Assembly: GCF_018332695.1 (NCBI RefSeq)
Contig: NZ_BOQN01000022.1
Location: forward strand, 86,244-150,243
Reading direction: 5' to 3'
Origin: Paractinoplanes toevensis
GTDB taxonomy: Bacteria; Actinomycetota; Actinomycetes; Mycobacteriales; Micromonosporaceae
Length of the DNA stretch: 64,000 nt
The notes under the pieces are model-generated. The model was not told where the DNA came from, ran no database searches, and worked only from the letters and a program-made list of their open reading frames with translations. Position numbers and translations under genes: made by a program. Positions 51,283 through 60,036 of this stretch are shown here, piece after piece. Within the stretch, counting starts at the first letter, position 1. Each line of letters opens with the position of its first letter.

Positions 51283-53109
51283 TCACGCTGTTTCGTCAGC
51301 GGTTGCGGGGATGTGGGTTGCTGCGGGCAGCGTCACGGTGAAGCAGGCCCCGGTGGGCTGGCCGGGCTGGTAGCCGATGTGGCCGCCGTTGACTTCGACG
51401 AGGCGTTGCACGATGTACAGGCCGAAGCCACTGCCCTGGGCTGCCGTGCCGGTGGCGGCCTGGGTGAATCGGTCGAAGAGGTGGTCGACGAAAGCGGCGG
51501 GTACGCCGGGCCCTGCGTCGCAGATCTCGAGGGTGACTTGCTCACCGGCCGTGGTGGCGGTGATGGTGACGGGTGGGGCCCCGTATTTGAGGGCGTTACC
51601 GATCAGGTTCGCGGCGATCTGCCGCAGGTGGGTCGGGTCGCCGTACGCCCAGACGGGCTCCACGGCGGAGGCGTCGATCAGCATGCCGGCTGCCCCGCTG
51701 TCGCTCACGGCTTCGGCCACGGTCTGGGTGATCAGCACCGGTCTGGCGTTGTGGGTAGGGCCGGCGTCGAGGCGGGCGGTGGCCAGCACGTCGTCGACGA
51801 GGTTGTTGAGCCGGTTCGCGGCACCGATCACACGTGCGAGGCTGGCCGGGATGTCGTAGTCGCCCGACGGACGGCGCCCGGGTCCCGGGGCCGGGGGTGA
51901 CTCGGGGGTACCAGGGGTGGTGCCGGTGGCCTCTTGCCAATCCTCGAGAACGAGTTGGCTGTAGTTGATGATGGTGGTCAAAGGTTGACGGGCGTCGTGG
52001 GAAAGCATGGCGACCATATCGGCGCTGCGCCGGTTCGCGGTGCGTAGCGCCCGCGCGGTGCGGGCCTGCGCGGAGATCATGACGGTCATCGCGGCCAGCA
52101 GCACCGCCAGCAGGATGCCACCTGCCAGGCCGACCGTGGCCGCAGGCTCGGGATCCTGGATGCTGACCGACCCGGGTAGCGGCGCCAGGTGCAACCGCCA
52201 AACCCGGCCTGCGGCCGGTACCTCAACAGTGCGCGCGTACGGGCCGTGGGAGCGAAAACCTTCCGGGTCGGCGGCAATCGGCACCGGGTGACCGTCGTCG
52301 AGCAGTTGCACGCCGACGTTGCCCGGGGCCACTCCGGTGAAAGCCTCGGTGAGGAACCGATCGGCGCGGATCTGCGCAGAAACCCAGCCCAGCAGCGCGG
52401 CCCGCCGCGCCGGGATCGCTCCGGGCCCGCTGCTGGCTGCGGCGGCGGGCGTGCGGTAGACCGGAAGTAGAAGCCAGTACACCGCGCGGCCGTTGGCGGC
52501 GGCCGTTGGCGCGGGCACCATCGCCGGCTGGCCGGTGTCGCGGCTGCGGTCCAACGCGGCTGACACGGCAGGATCCGCGCGCCGGTCGTCTCCCGGCGCG
52601 GACCCGACCGGTTCGGTGTCGTACTGGTACACCAGCACCGCGTACCCGGCCGGGCGGCCCGGCGGGATGGTCCGCACACTCGGATTACCGGCCGCGTGTT
52701 GCTGGCCGATCAGTCTCGCCGCACCGAACTCGCTGACCGGGATCTGCCAGCCGAGGGCCTGCATCGCGGTGTACCGGTGCCGGAGGTCCAGACCCTGCAC
52801 GAATGATGCGAACCGCTGATCACGGCCCAACGTGCCTCCGACACCGTCGGTTCCGGTCTGCAGGGACGCCCCGACGGCCCGCAACGCGTCGAGGTAGCGG
52901 GTCAGGTTGCCGGTGACCCGGGTGACGCGGCCGGCCAATGACTGGTCCATCCGCTGAGCGTTCTGCGCCGCGACCGTGTGGCTCCACCACCGGTCGAAGA
53001 CCACCGATCCCGCCGTGCCGACACAGAGAATCAATACGGCGGCTACCAGCGCGCCCCACAACCCGAGCACAGACCGCAGCCGTCGGCGCCACCTATCGCT
53101 CCACCGCAT
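51283..53109 (-). CDS. CHASE-domain sensor histidine kinase
   Basis: 608 residues. First membrane helix at about 17-38 (LGLWGALVAAVLILCVGTAG), an extracellular CHASE-type domain (about 75-300: TRYLDALRAVGASLQ; YTAMQALGWQIPVSEFGAAR; LVYQYDTEP), second helix at about 326-346, then HisKA with the phosphorylated H371 in MLSHDARQPLTTI and HATPase with N-box IAANLIGNALKYG, G1 DAGPGVP and G2 GSGFGLYIVQ. CHASE domains bind small ligands outside the cell, including cytokinins and sugars in other organisms. No response regulator is adjacent, so it is an orphan kinase. Confidence 0.92.
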   Translation of the reverse strand: MRWSDRWRRRLRSVLGLWGALVAAVLILCVGTAGSVVFDRWWSHTVAAQNAQRMDQSLAGRVTRVTGNLTRYLDALRAVGASLQTGTDGVGGTLGRDQRFASFVQGLDLRHRYTAMQALGWQIPVSEFGAARLIGQQHAAGNPSVRTIPPGRPAGYAVLVYQYDTEPVGSAPGDDRRADPAVSAALDRSRDTGQPAMVPAPTAAANGRAVYWLLLPVYRTPAAAASSGPGAIPARRAALLGWVSAQIRADRFLTEAFTGVAPGNVGVQLLDDGHPVPIAADPEGFRSHGPYARTVEVPAAGRVWRLHLAPLPGSVSIQDPEPAATVGLAGGILLAVLLAAMTVMISAQARTARALRTANRRSADMVAMLSHDARQPLTTIINYSQLVLEDWQEATGTTPGTPESPPAPGPGRRPSGDYDIPASLARVIGAANRLNNLVDDVLATARLDAGPTHNARPVLITQTVAEAVSDSGAAGMLIDASAVEPVWAYGDPTHLRQIAANLIGNALKYGAPPVTITATTAGEQVTLEICDAGPGVPAAFVDHLFDRFTQAATGTAAQGSGFGLYIVQRLVEVNGGHIGYQPGQPTGACFTVTLPAATHIPATADETA

Positions 53110-53671
53110 GTGCAGCCCCGTCCGACGAACCCTCGATGGCGATCATGAGAAGGGTTTAGGCGGAGGTGCCGGTTGCCCCGACCGTCGCCTGACTCGTCTC
53201 ACCCATCGTGGCAACACTCGAGCCGGTGCCGCGCCGCTTTGAGTCGATTCGACCAGAACGTTTGCGCCGTGCGGGGAAGGCGCCGTTCCCGCGGGAGAAG
53301 GCACGAACCCGCCTCGCCGGGCACCGCCCATGGCCGTTGACCGCTCTGCCGGTGCGAGTACTCATCGCTGCTGGTTGTCTCGTCAGGGGATGACGGCCTG
53401 CGTCAGGCCGTGACGGGCGATGAAAACTACGCTGAGTGACGAAGTTCGGTGAGTCTCGATCTCATGAGCGATCATCAGAGCCTCGCCACTGTCCCCGGGT
53501 CCCGCCGCCAGGCGAGCCTCGGCGTACCGGATCCCGTATCACCCTGCGGCAGCCAACCAAGGTCGGCACCGCACCCCGAACGCTGCCGGCCCCCGGGTTC
53601 ACGACACCGGTGCTCGCGACGATTGCCGCCATACTGCTGTCCCTGCTCGCGACGGTCGTGGCGGCTTTGGC
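53110..53671. other. 562-bp stretch without a convincing gene
   Basis: Upstream region of the histidine kinase. From about 53590 a plus-strand frame contains a membrane-helix-like run (TTPVLATIAAILLSLLATVV) directly before the cysteine-containing frame at 53672, one base out of phase with it. The rest (53160-53430) has open frames on both strands but no family character. Confidence 0.35.
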
Positions 53672-54051
53672 GTGTGCACGTACAACCGCGGCGACCCGCT
53701 CGAGGACTTCCGCAACCAAACCTGCGGGTCGAAACCCGCCGCGTCGGGCAACTGGTCGGTCACCCTCGTCGGCTACTACATCAACCACCCGATGTGGGTT
53801 CTGCATCGCCAGGCCGGATCCTGCTTGGGGATCGGCGGCGACCTCGGCGACGACCCCTACCTGTACATGACCTGCAGCGTCGTGATCACCAAGAACTCGC
53901 ACCGCGAACGCGCTGCTCAACCCGTCGATTACATCGGTAGCCCGGACACGACCATCGCAGGCTCCCGATCCGGGCACGCCCCACTGATCCTCCGAGACGC
54001 CATCGACCATCACGGCGCAGCTGCCGGACTGCATCAACGTGCCGGACGCTC
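53672..54051 (+). pseudogene. Fragment of a membrane-anchored, cysteine-containing protein (unknown)
   Basis: The frame reads CTYNRGDPLEDFRNQTCGSK, then NWSVTLVGYYINHPMWVLHR and CLGIGGDLGDDPYLYMTCSV. It has coding-like codon use and four cysteines, as in secreted domains. A transmembrane segment in another frame ends just before it, so the two may be one protein split by a one-base shift near 53672. The later part of the frame drifts into non-coding text and meets a decarboxylase remnant. I do not recognise the family. Confidence 0.25.
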
Positions 54052-54054
54052 TCT

Positions 54055-54300
54055 GCGCTCGCGGCGCACGCGCGCAGCCGTCTTCAACAACTCGGCTGGG
54101 ATGCCTACCGGCACCCGCACGCCTTCACCGTCGTCCTGCGCACCCCACCCGAACCCGTCCTCCAGAAATGGATCCTGCCCACAGAGAACGGCTGGAGCCA
54201 CATCATCACGATGCCCGGCATCACCGCCGACACCATCAACGCCTTCCTCAACGACATGGCCTCCGCCATCGCCGGCGGCGGCGCATCACGGCGACCATGA
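54055..54300 (+). pseudogene. PLP-dependent histidine-decarboxylase-like C-terminal remnant
   Basis: About 80 codons ending at TGA 54298-54300: ALAAHARSRLQQLGWDAYRH, PHAFTVVLRTPPEPVLQKWI, LPTENGWSHIITMPGITADT, INAFLNDM. The KW, HIIxMPGxT and AFxxD pattern fits the C-terminal domain of group II histidine (amino acid) decarboxylases, which have about 380-400 residues. The PLP-binding lysine part is missing. It is one of several 3'-end-only relics in the window. Confidence 0.5.
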
Positions 54301-54588
54301 GCAACGCACCATGAGACCGCACTCTCTCGGCGTGGGCGTGGGCGACCTCCCGCAGGTGCTTGGCACACGAGCGAATCGGAGAAGGTTACCGACGTCCTTG
54401 GCCGCGATCAGCGCCTTGGCCGGGCCCGGAGTTCCTCCTCGAATCGCGGATAACAGGCCCGCCGCCTGGTTTTGACGGTCAGGGGCTCCGGCCGCCTTTA
54501 GTTGATCGATAGGCGTCGCCATGCGGCCGTGTCCAACGTGGATGGCTCTGCCGGTGCGTTGACGGTTGGCATGATTCAGAATGCAGGG

Positions 54589-56268
54589 ATGGCGGACGAT
54601 GGACTTGGCGACGCTGTCCTCGGCGAATGGTGCGCCCAGGCGTTCGCCGGAGCGCCGTCGGTGGCCGGGCGGTTGCCGTCCGGGACGGGGGAGTCGGTCG
54701 GCCGGCACGCCGAGCGGGCCCTCGCCCTGCGGATGGGCGCACTCGTGCAGCCCGTTCCGGCGTACCGGGCGCTGCGCGGGCGCCGGCCCGAGCTGATCGA
54801 CCGCGTCCGGCGCTACTTCGCCGCGCACTCGACCGTCGGCGTGGTCGGCGCCGCCGGCCCGGAGAAAGGGCTGGCCCGGCTCTGCCTGCTGCTGGCCCGG
54901 TTGGAGGCGGGCGGAGCTCTGCGGCGGGGCGCAACGGTCGAGCAGCTCCACCGCAGCATTCCCGATCATGAGGTATGTGAGCTGGTCGACCTCGCCGGGA
55001 AGGTGCCCGGCGCACTGGGCGCCCGGCTCTACCCGTCGTCCAGCCCGCTGGGCGACGCCGAGCCGGTGTTCGGGCCCGGGCGGGTGCCGGGCGACCTCAT
55101 CCTCGGCGGCACACTGATCGCGGTGACCCTCGGCGACCATGCGGAGCTGGCCCGGCGGCTGCGCCAGCTCGTCGCGCTGGCCTGGCTGGATGTCGAGGAC
55201 CGCCACCGCGTCCGCGAGCTCGGGGTGTACCTGGCCGCCGCGGGCACCCTCACCATCTGGCCGGTCGCCGACCTCGCCGCCGAACTGCTGGCCGGGGCGG
55301 ACCTGGACACCGCCCGCGCCGAGTTCCGGGCCTTGGCGACGGCGAAGGCCCAGCGGCAGCCCACGGTGTACGGGCCGGAGGTGTGGAAGACGGTCGCCGG
55401 CGTCGATTGGACCTACTGGGACCTGTGGTTCTGCGCCGTTTGCGTCCGGGACCACGGCGGCGACTGGGGCGCCCTCGACGCCAAACTCTCCGAGGGTCCC
55501 TACCGGGGGGAGTTCAGCGCGCGGATGTGGTCACACATCCTCGACATCGAGGGCCGCCTCGCGGCGGCGGGGATCAGCGCTGCCGAGCTCGCCGGTCCGC
55601 TGGTCCGCGATCGCAAGACGATGACGAAAGCCCGCTCGAAGGTCGTGCAGTGGATCGGCATCGATCGCAAGCACCTCTCGCCCGCGATGCGCGACACCCC
55701 GGAGGACCGTTTCGCCGCACGCGCGCACTTCGGCGGCTGGGACCTGTACCCGGTCTCGCCCCGCCCGTTCTACCACGACCTGATCGCGGCGGCGACGCCC
55801 GACCTTGAGGGAAAGGGCTGGCGGCACCGGGACATCCGGTCGATGTTCGAGACACTGCAGGAGCTGGAGACCCGCCACGCCGGCGACCCCGCCACCCTGC
55901 TCGCCGTCCGCCGGGCCGGCCTCACTGCCAGCTCGACCGCCCACCACAACTGCAGCGATTCGGGCGGCTTCGTCAGCGACTACACCTCGGATGCCATGCT
56001 GCGCTTCAGCCGCACCGACTGGCGGGCCACGGGCATCGATCCCGCGGGGTTCTGGCGGGACTTCCTGGAGGTGTTCGTCATGCTGAGCAACTACGGGGTG
56101 GCGTACGACCGCCAGGGAGAGGTGTGGGCGAACCTGGGCGCGGACCGCGACCTGGCACTGGTCGAACGGCTGATCGACGAGCTGCACGACCTGTACGTCG
56201 CCGGCCGGCTCAACTGGCACGCGTCCGAATTCGAACGGTTCCGCGACCAGATCCGGCCCCCGACCTAA
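54589..56268 (+). CDS. Large hypothetical protein (559 aa), family not recognised
   Basis: An undamaged frame with strong third-position GC. The start at 54589 (MADDGLGDAVLGEWCAQAF) is a choice; 54571 is possible. No signal peptide or membrane helix. The N-terminal half is helical and alanine-rich (RPELIDRVRRYFAAHSTVGV, ARRLRQLVALAWLDVEDRHR). The C-terminal half has distinctive tryptophan- and aspartate-rich segments: EVWKTVAGVDWTYWDLWFC, YRGEFSARMWSHILDIEGRL, HFGGWDLYPVSPRPFYHDLI, TASSTAHHNCSDSGGFVSDY and EVFVMLSNYGVAYDRQG. The HNCSDSGG stretch could be a metal or catalytic site but I cannot assign one. It stands alone between pseudogenes. Confidence 0.75.
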   Translation: MADDGLGDAVLGEWCAQAFAGAPSVAGRLPSGTGESVGRHAERALALRMGALVQPVPAYRALRGRRPELIDRVRRYFAAHSTVGVVGAAGPEKGLARLCLLLARLEAGGALRRGATVEQLHRSIPDHEVCELVDLAGKVPGALGARLYPSSSPLGDAEPVFGPGRVPGDLILGGTLIAVTLGDHAELARRLRQLVALAWLDVEDRHRVRELGVYLAAAGTLTIWPVADLAAELLAGADLDTARAEFRALATAKAQRQPTVYGPEVWKTVAGVDWTYWDLWFCAVCVRDHGGDWGALDAKLSEGPYRGEFSARMWSHILDIEGRLAAAGISAAELAGPLVRDRKTMTKARSKVVQWIGIDRKHLSPAMRDTPEDRFAARAHFGGWDLYPVSPRPFYHDLIAAATPDLEGKGWRHRDIRSMFETLQELETRHAGDPATLLAVRRAGLTASSTAHHNCSDSGGFVSDYTSDAMLRFSRTDWRATGIDPAGFWRDFLEVFVMLSNYGVAYDRQGEVWANLGADRDLALVERLIDELHDLYVAGRLNWHASEFERFRDQIRPPT

Positions 56269-56531
56269 CGGAGAATCCTCCAGAAGCCTCACGCCACCGA
56301 CGCAGACAGCGGCGATAGTGGACCGATCAAGGCTCATAGCGATCGAGCCGCACTCGGCTTGGATCAGAGCACCGACCTGCGGCCGGCGCCGAAGCCGATA
56401 GCCACGGTCACCATGCCGGGTCCGCCCCACCTGCCCCGCTGGATGTCGGCCCGGACGCGCTGATCGAGCGTCTCGTTCAACTGGTCGGCGATGCGCTGGG
56501 CGATTTGGTCGCCCTGACAATGACCGCCAAT

Positions 56532-57149
56532 TTAGGGAAAGCGGCTGTGTAGCTTGGTGCCGAGGCGGATCAGGGCCACCTCCTGGGCTGGGGAGAGGCC
56601 GAATAGCGGGACGCCGTCGTAGGCGGTCTCACCGCCGGGGGTGACGTAGACGAAGGCGACGCGGGGAAACTCGGCGTTGAGGCGCTCGCCGAGGGCGGGG
56701 TCGGGCGGGTCGTGCAGGACAACGACGAGCGGGCCGTACTCCTCCTCGTGGCGGCGGATTTCGCGGTCGAGCTCGGTCACGTCGGCGATCGGGACGCCGT
56801 TGCTGAGCTTCTCGAGCAGCATCCGGCGGATGTCGGCGATCAGCGCGTCGGCGTAGCCGCCGGGCGCGACGGGTTCCCACGCGCCGTCGCCGGTGCTGGC
56901 GCGGCGCAGGTAGTACTCGGGGGTCTTGGCTGGGTGGCGCGTAGGACGGTGACCCGGCGGCCGGGCCGGGCAACGACCTCGTGCAGTTACCGGGCGGCCT
57001 CGGACGGCACGCGCGAGAAGGGCACCTCGGTTGATGAGCTCGTCGCGGGCGGCCGAGCGCATCGGCTTGAGCAGCTGCGTGAGCGCGAGCCGCAGCGGGT
57101 CGGGTGAGCCCTCGACGAGCCGCTCGCGCAGCAGCTCGGTGGCGATCAT
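56532..57149 (-). pseudogene. Decayed gene of unknown family
   Basis: The C-terminal ~125 residues (GGYADALIADIRRMLLEKLS, DREIRRHEEEYGPLVVVLHD, FPRVAFVYVTPGGETAYDGV, LSPAQEVALIRLGTKLHSRF) and the N-terminal ~40 (IATELLRERLVEGSPDPLRL, LLKPMRSAARDELINRG) look like real coding sequence. Between about 56940 and 57040 the reading changes frame twice (SRVPSEAAR, a TAA, then LHEVVARPGRRVTVLRAT, then KTPEYYLRRA), so the gene is broken. Its 5' end abuts an IstB remnant on the other strand, suggesting insertion damage. Function unknown. Confidence 0.45.
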
Positions 57150-57162
57150 CCGGTGCAGGGCC

Positions 57163-57290
57163 GGCACCGGTGGACCAAGACGTTCACCGACCCGCGGTTC
57201 TGCGCCGCGATCGTGGACCGGCTCACCTTCGGCGGCAACATCAGCGAGACCGGCACCGACTCCTACCGCCTCCCCCACACCCCCAGAAGA
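57163..57290 (+). mobile_element. IS21-type IstB ATPase C-terminal remnant
   Basis: A short frame reads RWTKTFTDPRFCAAIVDRLT, then GGNISETGTDSYRL. This fits the C-terminal end of IstB helper ATPases (pattern FxDxxLAAAIVDRLxHxxxIxxxxxDSYRLR). Walker motifs and the IstA transposase are absent. It is followed within 60 bp by an ISL3 fragment, so two insertion sequences decayed in one place. Confidence 0.55.
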
Positions 57291-57345
57291 CTCTCGCCGC
57301 GGCAACGGATCGACCGCGCCGTGAAGGATCCGGCCATCCCTCACC

Positions 57346-57505
57346 ATGCAGTGGAGCTCAGGGCCTGTCGAAGGCAACGTCAACCGGATCAAAATGCTCA
57401 AGCGGCAATGTATGGCCGAGCCAACTTCGACCTGCTCAGGAAGCGAGTTCCCCTCGCGTGATCCGGAGCCGGGAATGTCTCGGCTCCCTAATGGTGGCCC
57501 GGAAA
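57346..57505 (+). mobile_element. ISL3-family transposase 3' remnant with terminal repeat
   Basis: QWSSGPVEGNVNRIKMLKRQ continues one base out of frame as MYGRANFDLLRKRVPLA and a stop. This is the conserved C-terminus of ISL3 transposases (SGPVEGHVNRIKxLKRQMYGRAxFDLLRxRVLL). TGTCTCGGCTCCC at 57476-57488, just past the stop, looks like the element's terminal repeat and recurs at 58787. The DDE core and left end are gone. Confidence 0.75.
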
Positions 57506-57609
57506 CCCAGAACCGAATACAACCGTCATGGCCGACCTGCGGTCGTATCGGAGAGAGAGATCGGTCTTCACGGAACCCGGGTTACTGAGGTGCGGTTGGC
57601 CTTGCGCTG

Positions 57610-57658
57610 AGAGCGCCACTGCCCGGCAGCCCTTTCATCTGCCGGGCAGTGGCGCTCT
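57610..57658 (-). terminator. Strong hairpin after the SnoaL-TetR pair
   Basis: A perfect 20-bp stem: 57610-57629 (AGAGCGCCACTGCCCGGCAG) pairs with 57639-57658, loop CCCTTTCAT. It lies 43 bp beyond the TetR stop and is well placed to end that transcript. It is one of the two strongest hairpins I saw in the window. Confidence 0.8.
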
Positions 57659-57701
57659 GGGAGCCCTCGGTCGAATCGGCGACGGACGAGGAAGGCCAAA
57701 C

Positions 57702-58220
57702 TCAGGCACTGGCGAGTGTCTTGGCCCAGGGCTCGTCGATTTCGGCGAGGCCCAGCATGGTCGTGACATTGGCGAGCATGCCGACGGCGAACCAGCGCCG
57801 GACGGCTTCCTCGTCACCGTCGAGCAGCTTGTACACGACCGCGACTTGCCGGGCGTAGCAGGCGCGGACGGCGTCGCGGATGAGCGGCTCGTCGGTGGCA
57901 CAGTTGGCCTGCATGAGGAAGCGCAGGATGTCGCCGTCCGCGATGATCGAGGCGTAGGCGTCTCGCAGAGCCTGCTCTGTCGTATCGGCCGTACTCAGGG
58001 CCTCGGTCAGGAGATCGCCGACGTGCTCGACGACGGCGACGAAGATGGTCTGCTTGTTGACGAAGAGGCGGTAAAGGTACGGCTGGGAGATGCCGGCCCG
58101 GTCGGCGATCTCATGGGTCGTCGTCCCGTAGAAGCCCTTACGCGCGAAGCAGCCCACCGCGGCGTCGACTACACCTTGGCGGCGCTGGTCACTCTTTACT
58201 GTCGTCCCGGCAGCAGGCAT
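57702..58220 (-). CDS. TetR-family transcriptional regulator
   Basis: 172 residues. Helix-turn-helix RQGVVDAAVGCFARKGFYGT, TTHEIADRAGISQPYLYRLF, VNKQTIFVAVVEHV. The C-terminal ligand domain is short and helical (LRFLMQANCATDEPLIRDAV; AVRRWFAVGMLANVTTMLGL). It starts 28 bp after the SnoaL-like gene on the same strand, so the two form an operon, and a 15-bp inverted repeat upstream of that gene is a likely autoregulatory operator. The pair lies between two ISL3 end sequences, which may have carried it here. Confidence 0.92.
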   Translation of the reverse strand: MPAAGTTVKSDQRRQGVVDAAVGCFARKGFYGTTTHEIADRAGISQPYLYRLFVNKQTIFVAVVEHVGDLLTEALSTADTTEQALRDAYASIIADGDILRFLMQANCATDEPLIRDAVRACYARQVAVVYKLLDGDEEAVRRWFAVGMLANVTTMLGLAEIDEPWAKTLASA

Positions 58221-58248
58221 GTGACCAGCCTATCCGCGATGATCGACC

Positions 58249-58677
58249 TCAGGCGTCGACCGGCGTCAGGGCCTCGACGGCGGCCAGCGGATTCCAGTAG
58301 TCGTCGAACCGGGTGACCAGTCCGTCGGCGTCGGTGTGCACGACCACGACGAAATCCTGCTGGAACCGCTTGCCGGTGGGCCGGGCAGTCCCGTCGAGCT
58401 TGCCCCGCGCCACAGCGACCTGCGAGCTGGCCGTAGCGATGAAGGTCAGGTCCACAAGCCGTGCATCGAAGGTTTCGGTGAAGCCGCGCATGTGCGCGTG
58501 CAGGGCTTCACGCCCGTGCAACTCGGTGACCATGCCGGGCGGGGCGAAGGGGAAGGTGAAGGCGGCGTCGGCGGCGAAGAGGGCAGCCCAGGCGTCCAGG
58601 TCGGCGGCTGTCAGCAACCGCAGATGCTCGGCCGCGGCGTGCTGGGCGGGGGTGCGGGTCTCGATCGTGTCGTTCAT
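58249..58677 (-). CDS. SnoaL-like / NTF2-fold protein
   Basis: 142 residues with the cone-shaped NTF2 fold pattern: AAEHLRLLTAADLDAWAALF, AADAAFTFPFAPPGMVTELH, GREALHAHMRGFTETFDARL, QDFVVVVHTDADGLVTRFDD and YWNPLAAVEAL. SnoaL-like proteins include polyketide cyclases, ketosteroid isomerases, limonene-epoxide hydrolases and many of unknown activity, so no reaction is assigned. First gene of a two-gene operon with a TetR regulator. A typical role would be handling a small hydrophobic ligand that also releases the regulator. Confidence 0.85.
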   Translation of the reverse strand: MNDTIETRTPAQHAAAEHLRLLTAADLDAWAALFAADAAFTFPFAPPGMVTELHGREALHAHMRGFTETFDARLVDLTFIATASSQVAVARGKLDGTARPTGKRFQQDFVVVVHTDADGLVTRFDDYWNPLAAVEALTPVDA

Positions 58678-58691
58678 GATCGAAACCTACA

Positions 58692-58706
58692 ACCACCATT
58701 AGTGGT
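58692..58706. promoter_or_regulatory. Inverted repeat ACCACCATTAGTGGT upstream of SnoaL-TetR operon
   Basis: Two 5-bp arms (ACCAC/GTGGT) around CATTA, 15 bp upstream of the SnoaL-like start, within an AT-richer patch. TAGGTCGACC on the right could extend the site. Candidate operator for the TetR protein encoded in the same operon. Confidence 0.45.
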
Positions 58707-58786
58707 CGACCTATAACAAACGCTGTGCGATCGATCATGACGCTCGGCGCTTGCTTGACCGAGCTTTCCCTGTTCTGCGGTGGGAC

Positions 58787-58817
58787 TGTCTCGGCTCCCC
58801 AAATGTGGGCCAGAACC
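58787..58817. repeat. ISL3-type terminal sequence, solo copy
   Basis: TGTCTCGGCTCCC (58787-58799) followed by CAAATGTGGGCCAGAACC. It matches the sequence after the ISL3 transposase remnant at 57476 in the same orientation, with small differences. No transposase frame follows; the rest of 58818-59133 is gene-free as far as I can tell. It suggests a second, almost fully lost ISL3 copy. Confidence 0.55.
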
Positions 58818-59133
58818 TAAATCATGCCGGCACAAAGTCCGGTTCACTCGACCGGTGGGGTTACTTCAGGCCGTCCGAGTGGGCCATGGGAGAGCGTCAG
58901 AACCACCCGATCCGGACCAGGCAGCTGCAGGTGCTGCTGCTGTCCTTTGCCGACGGTGGGTGGGGCGTCATCCAGGACGGCGCAAACTGAGCCAGGGCCC
59001 TAGCCCGTGCGGTGCTCACCAGTTCTGGTCAGCCGGACCCCGGGCAGCTCGCCCCCACCCCGGTCCGGAACCTGCCCCAGTGACCCGACACCCAGCCCCT
59101 ATCCGAAGGCATACGCGGTCAGATCGCATCATC

Positions 59134-60018
59134 ATGCGATGCGGGCCACGGCCAGCGCGGCACAACCTGACCCGGCACACGCATGACGATCTGGAGGAGA
59201 GACCCCGTGAGCAAATCCGTCGATGGACGTGGCCCTTCGTCCTAATCGCCGGCCTGCTGGCATTCGCCGCCGTGCGTCAGGCCACATTGACCACCCTCAA
59301 CCCCAACCTCGTGCCGTCGCTGATTCTCCTCGGCGCCGCCGTCATCCCCTGCACCTTCGTCTCCTTCATCGCAGGGCGCCAGCTCGCGATCGGCGTCAGC
59401 GGTGGCACCGTCGCACTCACCGCACTGTTCGGCGGCGTCATCGGCGTCGTAGCTGCCGGCCTACTCGAGTACGACTCCCGGAAGGATTTCGGGATTCTTC
59501 CGGTGGCCGGTATCGGCGTCATCGAAGAGGCGGCCAAACTGATCCTGCCGGCAATCCTGGTCTTCGTCCTGCGGCCGCGGCTGCCGGGCGACGGGCTGAT
59601 CATCGGAGTCGCGTGCGGCGCCGGCTTTGCGGTGCTTGAGACCATGGGGTACGCATTCGTGGAGCTCGTTCAATCGCAGGGCAGCATCGCCGCCGTCGAC
59701 GCACTGCTCTTCCTGCGGGGACTGCTCAGCCCGGCCGCGCACATGGCCTGGACCGGGCTCACCGCGGCCGCCTTGTGGTCGGCCGCCCAACACGGCTGGC
59801 GTCTGCGATCGGTGATGGCCTTCGCGCTGACCTACGTCTTGGCGGTTGCCCTGCACACGGCCTGGGATGGAATCGGCACGACCATGGCGTACGTCGTCGT
59901 GGGTACGATCAGCGTCCTGCTGCTCGGCATCACCGTGCATCGCGCCACGGTCAGCTCTCGGCCTCTGCTCAGCCAGCACAACCCTCTTACCGTGACCGGC
60001 CAGATCGCCGCAGTATGA
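59134..60018 (+). CDS. PrsW-family intramembrane metalloprotease
   Basis: 294 residues with about eight membrane helices. The three family motifs are present: EExxK in GVIEEAAKLILPAI, FxxxE in GFAVLETMGYAF, and HxxxD in ALHTAWDGIG, plus HMAWTGL. PrsW is a gluzincin-like membrane protease that in Bacillus cuts an anti-sigma factor; actinomycete homologues are common with unknown targets. The start is uncertain: ATG 59134 is the last in-frame ATG before the first helix (RWTWPFVLIAGLLAFAAV), and a GGAGGAGAG at 59193-59201 points to a later start in this frame or to a small frame error. No anti-sigma partner lies nearby. Confidence 0.85.
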   Translation: MRCGPRPARHNLTRHTHDDLEERPREQIRRWTWPFVLIAGLLAFAAVRQATLTTLNPNLVPSLILLGAAVIPCTFVSFIAGRQLAIGVSGGTVALTALFGGVIGVVAAGLLEYDSRKDFGILPVAGIGVIEEAAKLILPAILVFVLRPRLPGDGLIIGVACGAGFAVLETMGYAFVELVQSQGSIAAVDALLFLRGLLSPAAHMAWTGLTAAALWSAAQHGWRLRSVMAFALTYVLAVALHTAWDGIGTTMAYVVVGTISVLLLGITVHRATVSSRPLLSQHNPLTVTGQIAAV

Positions 60019-60036
60019 AGTCCTGATTAGGGAAAC

